From Rhizobium laguerreae (lineage in GTDB: Bacteria > Pseudomonadota > Alphaproteobacteria > Rhizobiales > Rhizobiaceae): DNA of 64,000 nt. The stretch is from contig NZ_MRDM01000002.1 of assembly GCF_002008165.1 (NCBI RefSeq), positions 496,001 through 560,000 on the forward strand, read 5' to 3'. The notes beneath the pieces were generated by a model. That model did not search any database, was not told the origin of the DNA, and saw only the letters and a program-made list of their open reading frames with translations. Made by a program: the position numbers and the translations under genes. This document shows positions 44,911 to 53,892 of this stretch, one piece after another (position 1 is the first letter of the stretch; each line of letters opens with the position of its first letter).

Positions 44911-46557
44911 ATGGATTTGCTGAGTGCCACGGATTGGCTGCGTCACAGGCCAGGTTTTACATATCCGCTGGCCATTGCCTTCGTTGGCCTGACGTTTCTT
45001 CTGAGGCTTGCCGCCAGCGACACCCTCTCCGAGTTTCCCTTCCTGAGCTTCCTTCCGGCGATATTGCTCGCGAGTTTCATAGGCGGCGCCGGGCCGGGCG
45101 TTGTCGCGACCTTGGTTGCCGGTTTTATTGTCCAGCAGTTTTTCGTCGAGCCGTATGGTGTTTTCTGGCCGGTCACCGCCGGCCAATGGGTCGGCCTTTC
45201 CACCTATCTCATCAATGCGGTGATCACCGTTGGATTGATGGAGATGATCATCATTGCCCACGGCAGGCAGAGCCGCCTCCGCAGCGAGCTCAACAGCTTC
45301 AACACGCGCCTCGAACAGACAGTGGCCCAGCGCACTGCCGAGCTCAGGCACGAGATGGAGGAGAATGCCGCCGCTCAAGCGCAGGTCCGCCAGTTGCAGA
45401 AGATGGAAACGATCGGCCAACTGACCGGCGGTGTCGCCCATGATTTCAACAACATGCTGGCAATTATCATCGGCAACCTCGATCTCGCCCAGCGGCGCCT
45501 GACCGGAAGCGAAGATCCCCGCCTGCTATACTCCATCCAGAATGCCAGGGACGGTGCGCAGAGAGCGGCAGTGCTGACCGCGCGTCTTCTCGCCTTTTCG
45601 CGCCAGCAGCCGCTCGCCCCGGAGGTGATCGACCTCAACAAGCTGGTCGGCGGCATGTCGGAGCTGCTGCGGCGTACGCTCGGCGAGCACATCCGGATCG
45701 AGACCGTGCTTGCCGGCGGCCTTTGGCCGAGCTTCGCCGATCTGAGCCAGCTCGAGAACGCCATCCTGAACCTTGCCGTCAACGCCCGCGACGCCATGCC
45801 GGGCGGCGGAAATCTGACGATCGAGACCGCCAATACCGAACTCGACGAGCGATATTCGCGCATGCATTCGGAGGTCGAAGCAGGTCAATATGTGATGATC
45901 AGCATGACTGACACCGGCACCGGCATGTCGCCTGACGTGATCGAGCGAGCCTTCGATCCGTTCTACACGACCAAGGGACCCGGCAAAGGCACAGGTCTCG
46001 GCCTCAGCCAGGTCTACGGCTACATCAAGCAGAGCGGCGGCCACATCAAGATCTATTCGGAGATCGACAGGGGTACGACGTTGAAGATCTATCTCCCCCG
46101 TCATGTCGGCACGGCGGGTGCCCGGTTGAACGTCGCCGGCGCCCAGCCGCTTCCTCAGGGCAGCGTCAAAGATACGATCCTGGTGGTGGAGGACGATGAG
46201 AACGTCCGCACCATGACTGCCGAAAGCCTGCATGAACTCGGTTACACCGTGTTGCAGGCCGCTAGCGGCATGGAGGCGCTTATGCTTCTGGAGCAGAATG
46301 CGGCAGTCGACCTGATCTTCACCGATATCGTCATGCCGCAGATGAGCGGACGCCAGCTTGCCGATATCGTCCAGGAAAAATGGCCGACGATCCGGATCCT
46401 CTACACGACGGGTTACACCCGCAATGCCATCGTCCACAATGGCGTGCTTGATCACGGCGTTTCCCTGCTTGCCAAGCCCTTCAGCCTGGAGCAGCTCGCT
46501 CATAAGATACGCGAGCTTCTGAATGTCGCGGTGAGGGTGGGAGACGAGCGGACGTGA
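44911..46557 (+). CDS. Hybrid sensor histidine kinase with DUF4118 membrane domain
   Basis: A 548-residue membrane kinase. Four hydrophobic helices (about residues 16-112; KdpD-like DUF4118) are followed by a coiled coil (about 118-165). The HisKA H-box has H177 in VAHDFNN, the HATPase domain shows N-box NLAVNARDAMP and GTGLGL, and a C-terminal receiver carries D472 in LIFTDIVMPQ. The receiver lies on the same chain, so the phosphate must go elsewhere; the divergent lone receiver at 44189-44536 is a candidate partner. ATG 44911 follows a weak site (GGGGTG). Its signal is not known. Confidence 0.92.
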   Translation: MDLLSATDWLRHRPGFTYPLAIAFVGLTFLLRLAASDTLSEFPFLSFLPAILLASFIGGAGPGVVATLVAGFIVQQFFVEPYGVFWPVTAGQWVGLSTYLINAVITVGLMEMIIIAHGRQSRLRSELNSFNTRLEQTVAQRTAELRHEMEENAAAQAQVRQLQKMETIGQLTGGVAHDFNNMLAIIIGNLDLAQRRLTGSEDPRLLYSIQNARDGAQRAAVLTARLLAFSRQQPLAPEVIDLNKLVGGMSELLRRTLGEHIRIETVLAGGLWPSFADLSQLENAILNLAVNARDAMPGGGNLTIETANTELDERYSRMHSEVEAGQYVMISMTDTGTGMSPDVIERAFDPFYTTKGPGKGTGLGLSQVYGYIKQSGGHIKIYSEIDRGTTLKIYLPRHVGTAGARLNVAGAQPLPQGSVKDTILVVEDDENVRTMTAESLHELGYTVLQAASGMEALMLLEQNAAVDLIFTDIVMPQMSGRQLADIVQEKWPTIRILYTTGYTRNAIVHNGVLDHGVSLLAKPFSLEQLAHKIRELLNVAVRVGDERT

Positions 46558-46597
46558 AGCCGGAATACGGCCGCACGTCCGCAATTCTGTGTCAGCG

Positions 46598-46912
46598 TTA
46601 TTCCAAGACCTGGATGATGCGATGCGTCTTCGGTTCGACGATCACGCGCCGCTCGTTGACGACCGTATAGCCGTAGCCGTCGATATTTGGCACGGTATGC
46701 ACTTCGACGGTATCGGGCAGCGTCGCGCCGACCGCGATATCGCCGTCATAGACGACGGATGGCGTGTTCTGCTCCATCACATAGGTGCGCACCTCGCCGG
46801 GCAATACGACGGAGCCGGTCGGTGCGGGATCGGTGACAATGACGCTGCTCTGCGCGAAGGCGGCGGAGCTGATGGTCAGCATGGCGGCCGCAGCCAGCAT
46901 GGTCTTGCGCAT
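46598..46912 (-). CDS. Secreted DUF1236-like protein
   Basis: A 104-residue protein with an N-terminal signal (M-R-K start, cleavage after AFA near residue 21). The core VRTYVMEQNTPSVVYDGDIAVGATLPDTVEVHTVPNIDGYGYTVVNERRVIVEPKTHRIIQVLE contains the repeated valine-rich strands of DUF1236 as I know it, a small rhizobial periplasmic domain. Function unknown. It is convergent with the kinase gene and begins 319 bases from bcsN. Confidence 0.85.
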   Translation of the reverse strand: MRKTMLAAAAMLTISSAAFAQSSVIVTDPAPTGSVVLPGEVRTYVMEQNTPSVVYDGDIAVGATLPDTVEVHTVPNIDGYGYTVVNERRVIVEPKTHRIIQVLE

Positions 46913-47231
46913 GGGATTTCTCCTTTCTACCTAAGACATCAAGGCAACGCTGGCCATGCGGCATAGTTCCCCGCGGGCTTTCGCGGCGGCGGTAACAGAC
47001 GCAAGGAGAGCAATTGAGTTGTTACTAAATTAATTTTTACATCATACGGTTGAGCCGTCTGAACAGCGTTCGAAAAGAGTCCAGATGGTGATGTTAGAGC
47101 TCGCTTGTTTACTTTTCGCTAACCATGTTGGACGTTTATTCTGAACGGACGACCAACCGGTCGTTGATTCGACGATCCGTCGCGTTTCGGCTTGCGAATG
47201 GATCTGGAAGACGATTGCGGCGGCTCGAGAC
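46913..47231. other. Divergent region between DUF1236 gene and cellulose operon
   Basis: 319 bases. An AT-rich stretch at 47010-47045 (GTTACTAAATTAATTTTTACATC) is the lowest-GC segment of this neighbourhood and is the best candidate for the operon's regulatory DNA. I could not identify defined promoter hexamers or a known binding site. Confidence 0.5.
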
Positions 47232-48209
47232 ATGCGCTTGCGGGAGACGATATTGCTGTTGGCCGTGACGGGCATGATGGCCGGCTGCACATCGACAGGC
47301 GGCGTGCGCCAGCCTTCCGCGCCGGAAGCCGTGGCGCCTGAAAAGGCGCTGGTCCTGCCGCCGCCGGGCGGCCCGTCGATCGTCAGCGTGGTCGAGCGCA
47401 AGCGCGGCAACGGCGTCGAGCAGACGATATCGCTGTTTACCTCATCCTCCGTGCCCGGTCAGAATTCCCTGAAGGTCGAGTTCTTCGGGGCTTCGGGCGC
47501 CAATCCCGGCGCCGGCAATGCTGGCTTCAGCAAGATCAATGAGAGCGGCATTGCCCGCGAGGTGGCCCGTTCGGCCCCCGGCGTGCCGATGGCGACGTCG
47601 GCGACCTTCCTGCAGAACGCCTATGGTCCCTTCGGGTACGCCTCCGGTCGCAACCGTGCCGGCGACACCTGCCTCTATGCCTGGCAGCAGATACGCTCCA
47701 GCACTGCTGCCAATACCCTGGCGCGAAATTTCGGCATGATCCAGCTGCGCCTGCGCCTTTGCGATGCGAGAGCGAGCGAACGCCAGCTGCTTGGCATCGT
47801 CTATGGCTACACCGTCACCGGCACCTTCGACGGCGAGCTCTGGAACCCTTACGGCAATCCGCCGCCCGCCGACGTGGCGCTCGGGCGCACCGGCGCGCCG
47901 ATCTATCCCGACGAAGGCGGTTTTCGCGCCAGCCCGATGCCGATCGGCTACGAGCCGGCGCCTGCCAGTGTCACCCGGCCGCGAGCCGTCGTTCGCAGCG
48001 CCTCGACCGCGCAACCGGCTCAAGGTGTGGCACCGGTGCCGGCACCCATCGGCCCGCGTGTGCCGCTGCCGGGCGAGGCGCCGCAGACAAGTGCAAGGCC
48101 GGCTGCGGCAGTTGCGCCAATCGAACAATCGGTAAGGGCGATCGGCGTCACCGTGCCTTCGCCGGACTGCATAGGCGACGCGGCCATGACGGCCGCCTGC
48201 CGGAGATAA
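47232..48209 (+). CDS. bcsN: Cellulose biosynthesis lipoprotein BcsN
   Basis: A 325-residue lipoprotein (lipobox M16-A-G-C19) of the BcsN group (CBP_BcsN), found at the head of Rhizobiales cellulose operons. The conserved central part includes the NAYGPFGYASGRNRAGDTCLYAWQQIR stretch and paired cysteines; the C-terminal third (after 230) is a Pro/Ala-rich linker. Its anchor suggests a role at the outer membrane, but the molecular function is not known to me. It starts the five-gene operon; bcsA follows 57 bases later. Confidence 0.9.
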   Translation: MRLRETILLLAVTGMMAGCTSTGGVRQPSAPEAVAPEKALVLPPPGGPSIVSVVERKRGNGVEQTISLFTSSSVPGQNSLKVEFFGASGANPGAGNAGFSKINESGIAREVARSAPGVPMATSATFLQNAYGPFGYASGRNRAGDTCLYAWQQIRSSTAANTLARNFGMIQLRLRLCDARASERQLLGIVYGYTVTGTFDGELWNPYGNPPPADVALGRTGAPIYPDEGGFRASPMPIGYEPAPASVTRPRAVVRSASTAQPAQGVAPVPAPIGPRVPLPGEAPQTSARPAAAVAPIEQSVRAIGVTVPSPDCIGDAAMTAACRR

Positions 48210-48266
48210 TGAGCATGTCGCGGGCGGCGGATGGTGCCCCGGTTGAGCAATTTCGAAGGAACGCCG

Positions 48267-50459
48267 ATGCGCAAAGCCCGCAGTGTCTTTATATGGGCCG
48301 TGGTTTCGCTCTGTATGATCGTGCTGATCACGCTGCCGGTCAACCTGCAGACCCAGCTCATCACCGCCATCACGGTCGTGACCGTGATGGCGGTCATCAA
48401 AATTCTGAAGGGCGAGGGGACATGGCGCCTGGTGGCGCTCGCCTTCGGCACGTCGATCGTGCTGCGCTATGTTTATTGGCGCACCACCAATACGCTGCCG
48501 CCTTTGAACCAGCCTGAGAATTTCATTCCCGGCCTGCTGCTCTATCTTGCCGAAATGTATAGCGTTGCGATGCTGGCACTCAGCCTGTTCATCGTTGCCA
48601 CACCGTTGCCGTCGCGCCCCTCGCGCGCCGCCAATCCCGGGCGCCTCCCTCATGTCGACGTCTTCGTGCCATCCTATAACGAGGATGCCGGCCTTTTGGG
48701 AAATACGCTGGCCGCCGCCAAGGCCATGGATTATCCGGCCGAGAAGCTGCATGTCTGGCTGCTCGACGACGGCGCCACCTTGCAGAAGCGTAACTCCGGC
48801 AAGCTGCTCGAAGCCCAGGCGGCCGCGGCCCGGCATATCGAGCTGAAGCAGCTCTGCGACGATCTCGATGTCCACTACCTCACGCGCGACCGCAACGAGC
48901 ACGCCAAGGCCGGCAATCTCAACAACGGCATGAAACATTCGACCGGCGAACTCATCGCCGTCTTCGATGCCGACCACGCGCCGGCCCGCGATTTCCTGCT
49001 GGAGACCGTCGGTTACTTCGAAGACGATCCGAAGCTCTTCCTCGTCCAGACTCCGCACTTTTTCATCAATCCCGACCCGCTGGAGCGCAACCTGCGCACC
49101 TTCGACAAGATGCCGAGCGAGAACGAGATGTTCTACGGCATCATCCAGCGTGGCCTCGATAAGTGGAATGCCGCCTTCTTCTGCGGCTCGGCCGCCGTTT
49201 TGAGCCGCAGGGCGCTCGAATCCCAGAATGGTTTCAGCGGCATCAGCATCACCGAGGATTGCGAGACGGCGCTGGCGCTCCACGGCAGCGGTTGGAACAG
49301 CATCTATGTCGACAAGCCGCTGATCGCAGGCCTGCAGCCAGCCACCTTCGCAAGCTTCATCGGCCAGCGCAGCCGCTGGGCTCAGGGCATGATGCAGATC
49401 CTGCGTTTCCGCTTTCCGCTTCTGAAGCGCGGCCTGACGATCCCGCAGCGCTTCTGCTATATGTCCTCCACGCTGTTCTGGCTCTTCCCGTTCCCGCGCA
49501 CGATCTTCCTGTTTGCGCCGCTCTTCTACCTGTTCTTCGACCTGGAAATCTTCACAGCCTCGGGCGGCGAGTTCCTCGCCTACACGCTTGCCTATATGCT
49601 CGTGAATCTGATGATGCAGAATTACCTCTACGGGTCGTTCCGCTGGCCCTGGATTTCAGAGCTCTACGAATATGTCCAGACGGTGCATCTGCTGCCGGCA
49701 GTCGTCTCCGTCATGCTCAATCCGCGAAAGCCTACTTTCAAGGTCACCGCCAAGGACGAATCGATCGCCGTCAGCCGACTGTCGGAAATCAGCCGTCCGT
49801 TCTTCGTCATCTTTGCGGTTCAGATTGTCGCGCTCGTCATCACCATCTACAAAATCTATGCCGAGCCCTATAAGGCCGACGTCACGCTCGTCGTCGGCGG
49901 ATGGAATCTCATCAACCTGATCATGGCCGGCTGCGCGCTGGGTGTCGTGTCAGAGCGCGGCGAGCGCGCTTTGTCCCGTCGCGTCCGCGTCAACCGGCGC
50001 TGCGAATTCGGCGCCAACGGCAGGTGGTACACGGCCTCGATCGAGGACGTCTCGGTTCACGGCGCAAGGCTTCACATCTTCAACAAGCATCTCGACGAGA
50101 TGCTGGTCGGCGCCGTCGGCGAAATCCGCTTCCGGCCCTATAGTGGCGCGGATCTGGAAACCCTGCCGCTCATCGTCCGCAATATCGAGCCGTCGGGCGA
50201 TATCAGCAATGTCGGTTGCCAGTACGTGCCGAAAAGCGCACTTGATCATCGTCTGATCGCCGACCTGATATTTGCCAATTCCGATCAGTGGACAGAGTTC
50301 CAGGCCTCGCGCCGTCGCAATCCGGGCCTGATCCGCGGCACCATCTGGTTTCTCGGCATGTCGTTCTACCAGACGAGCCGCGGCCTCGTTTACTTCTTCC
50401 GCAGCATGCGGCCGGAGCGAGAAGCCCAGCAGCAGGCGGCAAAGGTCAACGCCGGATGA
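48267..50459 (+). CDS. bcsA: Cellulose synthase catalytic subunit (UDP-forming) with PilZ domain
   Basis: Inner-membrane processive glycosyltransferase that makes beta-1,4-glucan. At 730 residues it has N-terminal helices, the GT2 domain with LLDDG, the DAD and TED acidic motifs and QRSRW (Q367-W371), four C-terminal helices, then a PilZ domain. PilZ is recognised by an arginine cluster (571-578, RRVRVNRR) and D594-V-S-V-H-G599, so the enzyme is activated by cyclic di-GMP. I chose ATG 48267 with AAGGA before it over 48231. Its stop overlaps the bcsB start (ATGAG), so they are coupled. Confidence 0.97.
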   Translation: MRKARSVFIWAVVSLCMIVLITLPVNLQTQLITAITVVTVMAVIKILKGEGTWRLVALAFGTSIVLRYVYWRTTNTLPPLNQPENFIPGLLLYLAEMYSVAMLALSLFIVATPLPSRPSRAANPGRLPHVDVFVPSYNEDAGLLGNTLAAAKAMDYPAEKLHVWLLDDGATLQKRNSGKLLEAQAAAARHIELKQLCDDLDVHYLTRDRNEHAKAGNLNNGMKHSTGELIAVFDADHAPARDFLLETVGYFEDDPKLFLVQTPHFFINPDPLERNLRTFDKMPSENEMFYGIIQRGLDKWNAAFFCGSAAVLSRRALESQNGFSGISITEDCETALALHGSGWNSIYVDKPLIAGLQPATFASFIGQRSRWAQGMMQILRFRFPLLKRGLTIPQRFCYMSSTLFWLFPFPRTIFLFAPLFYLFFDLEIFTASGGEFLAYTLAYMLVNLMMQNYLYGSFRWPWISELYEYVQTVHLLPAVVSVMLNPRKPTFKVTAKDESIAVSRLSEISRPFFVIFAVQIVALVITIYKIYAEPYKADVTLVVGGWNLINLIMAGCALGVVSERGERALSRRVRVNRRCEFGANGRWYTASIEDVSVHGARLHIFNKHLDEMLVGAVGEIRFRPYSGADLETLPLIVRNIEPSGDISNVGCQYVPKSALDHRLIADLIFANSDQWTEFQASRRRNPGLIRGTIWFLGMSFYQTSRGLVYFFRSMRPEREAQQQAAKVNAG

Positions 50460-52849
50460 GAAGGATCGCCGCCGCCTCGCTTCTTCTGCTGAATGCCTCC
50501 GCCTTCGCCCAGGCGCAGACGGCACCCTTCGACATGTCCGGCGAGCGGCCGCCTGGTGCTTCCGTTACCCCGAGATTGACGTCGCCTACGCCGCCCGCAA
50601 CCCCGGCCGCTCCTGTTCCTCCGGCGGTCGTCGCCCCGCCGCAGCCGGCGGCGCCTGCGCCCCAGCCAGCCGCCACGGCAAATACCGCCGCGCCCCGCCC
50701 CGGCGATGTACGTCGCTATGTCGTGCCCTTTTCGAAACTTGATCTCGGCGGCGAATACGATCGCCGGTCATGGTCGGTCTATCTGACGCCGGAGCAGGCG
50801 GCGGCCAAGGCAAGCTTCACCTTCGCCTACCAGAATGCGATCTTCGTCGCGCCCGAGGCCTCGGCGCTGACCGTCTATCTCAACAATCGCCCGATCGGCC
50901 AGCAGCGTGTCGGCTCGCCGGATGGCCCGTCGGCCGTCACCTTCGAGGTTCCGTCCGGTTTGCTGCAGCCTGGCGCCAATCTTGTCACCTTTGAAGCCAA
51001 CCAGCGCCACCGAACAGATTGCAGCATCCAATCGACTTATGAACTGTGGTCGAATATCGATCCGGCCGGAACCTTTCTGAGCTTTACCGGCAGGGATGTC
51101 GCCCAGCTATCGAGCGCCGACGCAATCCGCGCCATCGGCGTCGACGGTGCCGGCAAGACGGAGTTCGATATCGTTGTCCCGGCGCTGGAGCAGCCGGGAA
51201 CCACCAAGCCACTGCTACGGCTGGCGCAGGGCCTGTCGGTGCTGAGCAGCATGCCGAACCAGATCTTCGCCTTCAGCACCGCTTCGCTTCCGGCCGGCGG
51301 GCCCGGCAAGCTCAGCGTGCTCGTCGGCACCGCGGCGGAACTCCGGCCGCTCTTTCCCGGCCTGCCGCCCGGTGCCGAAAGTGCGGCACTCGCCGCTTTC
51401 GTCACCGATCCGCGCAGCGGCTTGCCGGTGCTTCTGATCAGCGGCCCCTCCTGGCAGGCGGTCTCCTCGGCGATCGATACTATCGTCGCGCCGACGGACC
51501 GATCCTCGGACGTCCGCCGCGACGTGTTGACCACCGAGCGCTGGAGCGCGCCGAACGCGCCGCTGGTCTTTTCCGATACGAACATCGCCTTGTCTCAGCT
51601 CGGCGTGAAGACCACCGAATTCTCCGGCCGGCGGCTGCGGACGAGTTTCAATATCGCCGTGCCTGCCGATTTTTATGCTAATGCCTATGGCGAAGCGAAG
51701 GTGCTGCTCGACGCCGCCTATACCGACAACGTGATGCCCGGCAGCCACATCGATATCTACGTCAACGACAACATCGCTTCCACAGTGCCGATCACCACGA
51801 CATCAGGCGGCATTCTCCGTCATCTGCCGATCCGCGTGACGATGCGGCACTTCAAACCCGGCCTCAATTCGGTGGCGATCGAGGCGATCCTGATGACCAA
51901 GGACGATGCCGTCTGTACGCCGGGCTCGACCGCCGGCGCCACCCCGCGCTTTGCCCTGTTCGATACCTCCGAGCTGCAGATCCCGGATTTTGCCCGCGTC
52001 GGTCAGCGTCCGAACCTGGCCGCAATGGCCGGCACCGCCTATCCCTATGGTCGGGCTACAGAGCCGACGCCGCTCTTCATCGACCGCGTCGATGCCGACA
52101 CGCTTTCGGCCGCCGCCACGCTGCTCGGTCAGATGGCGATCACCGCCGGCCATCCGATCGCCGTTGAAACCGTCGCCTCGCCGAATACGATCGGCGATCG
52201 TGACGCGATCTTCATCGGCTCCATCTCGCAGATGCCGGCAACCGCGCTGTCACAGACCAATATCGCCGCGGCAAGCCAGGCCTCGTGGCGTCCCGTGGCC
52301 GATACGCAGGCGGGCGTCGTCGATACCGGTACGGCCTTCGAGGAGTGGAATTCCAAGGTCAGCGGCGGTGTCTTGCGCAACCGGATCACGGCCTTCCGCG
52401 AATGGCTGTCGCGCAATTTCGATATCTCCCGCAGCTCGCTGCAATTCATCCCCGGCGCCGAGCAGATTTTCACGCCGGCCAACGCCGACACGCTGCTGGT
52501 TGCACAGGGCTCCAGCCCCGCGGGAGCCGGCGCCTGGACCGTGGTGGCGGCGCCATCGGCGAAGGATTTGCGCGAAGGGCTCGAGGTTCTGACCACGCAG
52601 CTGAACTGGCCGCAGATATCGGGCCACATCACCACCTATTCGAGCAAGACAGGCAAGATCGAGACCGTGCCCGTCACCCGTTTCGATTTTGTGCCGTCCA
52701 CACCCTGGTCGATTGCCAATTACCGCCTGATCGCCGCCAACTGGCTGTCGACGAATATCCTCTCCTATGCCTCCCTGCTGGTCGTCTTCGTGCTGCTGAT
52801 CGGGGTCACCACGTCAAGCATGCTCAGAAGACTGGGTCGGTCGAAATGA
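50456..52849 (+). CDS. bcsB: Cellulose synthase regulatory subunit BcsB
   Basis: Periplasmic partner of BcsA that guides the polymer and is needed for activity. 797 residues: signal peptide (cleaved near AQAQT at 20), a Pro/Ala-rich linker to about residue 85, two carbohydrate-binding/ferredoxin-like repeats (PFSKLDLGGEYDRRSWSVYLTP...; later GVKTTEFSGRRLRTSFNIAVPADFY), and a C-terminal membrane anchor LSTNILSYASLLVVFVLLIGV (split as LSTNILSY/ASLLVVFVLL). The start ATG lies in the bcsA stop and its stop lies in the bcsZ start. Longer frames to the left are shadows of bcsA. Confidence 0.95.
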   Translation: MRRIAAASLLLLNASAFAQAQTAPFDMSGERPPGASVTPRLTSPTPPATPAAPVPPAVVAPPQPAAPAPQPAATANTAAPRPGDVRRYVVPFSKLDLGGEYDRRSWSVYLTPEQAAAKASFTFAYQNAIFVAPEASALTVYLNNRPIGQQRVGSPDGPSAVTFEVPSGLLQPGANLVTFEANQRHRTDCSIQSTYELWSNIDPAGTFLSFTGRDVAQLSSADAIRAIGVDGAGKTEFDIVVPALEQPGTTKPLLRLAQGLSVLSSMPNQIFAFSTASLPAGGPGKLSVLVGTAAELRPLFPGLPPGAESAALAAFVTDPRSGLPVLLISGPSWQAVSSAIDTIVAPTDRSSDVRRDVLTTERWSAPNAPLVFSDTNIALSQLGVKTTEFSGRRLRTSFNIAVPADFYANAYGEAKVLLDAAYTDNVMPGSHIDIYVNDNIASTVPITTTSGGILRHLPIRVTMRHFKPGLNSVAIEAILMTKDDAVCTPGSTAGATPRFALFDTSELQIPDFARVGQRPNLAAMAGTAYPYGRATEPTPLFIDRVDADTLSAAATLLGQMAITAGHPIAVETVASPNTIGDRDAIFIGSISQMPATALSQTNIAAASQASWRPVADTQAGVVDTGTAFEEWNSKVSGGVLRNRITAFREWLSRNFDISRSSLQFIPGAEQIFTPANADTLLVAQGSSPAGAGAWTVVAAPSAKDLREGLEVLTTQLNWPQISGHITTYSSKTGKIETVPVTRFDFVPSTPWSIANYRLIAANWLSTNILSYASLLVVFVLLIGVTTSSMLRRLGRSK

Positions 52850-53892
52850 GGCGGTGGCGCGCACTCCTGCTTGCGGCATCGGTCGCGCTCGCTCCCGGGG
52901 GAGCGCCCGCCGTTGCGCAGCAGGCAATGATCAATGCCGGCGCATGGTCGGCCTACAAGGCGAAGTTTCTCGATGCGACCGGCCGCATCATCGATAACGG
53001 CAACGGCAATATCAGCCACAGCGAAGGGCAGGGTTATGGCATGCTGCTCGCCTATCTCGCAGCCAGCCCTGCCGACTTCGAGCAGATCTGGTATTTTACC
53101 CGCACCGAGCTGCTGCTGCGCGACGATGGCCTTGCCGTCTGGAAATGGGATCCGAACGGCAAGCCGCACGTCACCGACACCAACAACGCCTCGGATGGCG
53201 ACATGCTGATCGCCTATGCGCTGGCGCTTGCCGGCACGACGTGGAAACGCAACGACTATATCCTCGCCGCCTCCCGCATGGCCCAGGCGCTCCTTGCCGA
53301 AACCGTTGTGCACTCGTCCGGCCACACACTCCTGTTGCCGGGGAGTGAGGGTTTTGCCGCTACCGACCGTGAGGACGGTCCCGTCGTCAACCCGTCCTAC
53401 TGGATTTACGAGGCGATCCCAGTGATGGCGGCGCTCGCTCCGTCGGATGCCTGGCAAAAACTGTCGGACGATGGCCTGGCGCTGTTGAAGAGGATGCAGT
53501 TTGGCCCGCGCAAGCTTCCCGCCGAATGGGTGAGCCTCAGCGGCCAGCCGCAGCCGGCAGAGGGATTCGACGCCGAGTTTGCCTATAACGCCATCCGCAT
53601 CCCGCTCTATCTCGCTCGCGGCGGCGTCACCGACAAGGCGCTGCTGACCCGCTTGCAACAAGGAATGTCGCAAGACGGCGTTCCCGCCACCATCGATCTG
53701 ACCACCGGCCGGCCGAAGACTGTGTTGTCGGATCCCGGTTATCGAATTGTTAACGATGTTGTGGCCTGTGTGGTCGATGGGACCAAGGTGCCGGTCTCGG
53801 CCCTGCAATTTGCGCCCGCACTCTATTATCCGTCCACGCTTCAACTGCTGGGGCTGGCCTATATTGGGGAGAAGCATCCGGAGTGTCTGTGA
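52846..53892 (+). CDS. bcsZ: Endo-1,4-beta-glucanase BcsZ (GH8, CelC-like)
   Basis: Periplasmic cellulase of glycoside hydrolase family 8 that trims cellulose during synthesis. 348 residues with a signal peptide (cleaved after AVAQ near 25). The catalytic acid E60 is in SHSEGQGYGM and the D117 region is in NNASDGDML; SYWIYEAIP and GFDAEFAYNAIRIP are the other GH8 landmarks. In R. leguminosarum the equivalent CelC2 enzyme is needed for root-hair infection, known from the literature. It overlaps bcsB by 4 bases and its end overlaps the TPR gene. Confidence 0.95.
   Translation: MRRWRALLLAASVALAPGGAPAVAQQAMINAGAWSAYKAKFLDATGRIIDNGNGNISHSEGQGYGMLLAYLAASPADFEQIWYFTRTELLLRDDGLAVWKWDPNGKPHVTDTNNASDGDMLIAYALALAGTTWKRNDYILAASRMAQALLAETVVHSSGHTLLLPGSEGFAATDREDGPVVNPSYWIYEAIPVMAALAPSDAWQKLSDDGLALLKRMQFGPRKLPAEWVSLSGQPQPAEGFDAEFAYNAIRIPLYLARGGVTDKALLTRLQQGMSQDGVPATIDLTTGRPKTVLSDPGYRIVNDVVACVVDGTKVPVSALQFAPALYYPSTLQLLGLAYIGEKHPECL

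Noticed and set aside
47442..49283. 613-codon frame opposite bcsN/bcsA
   Set aside because: Antisense of certain genes, no ribosome site.
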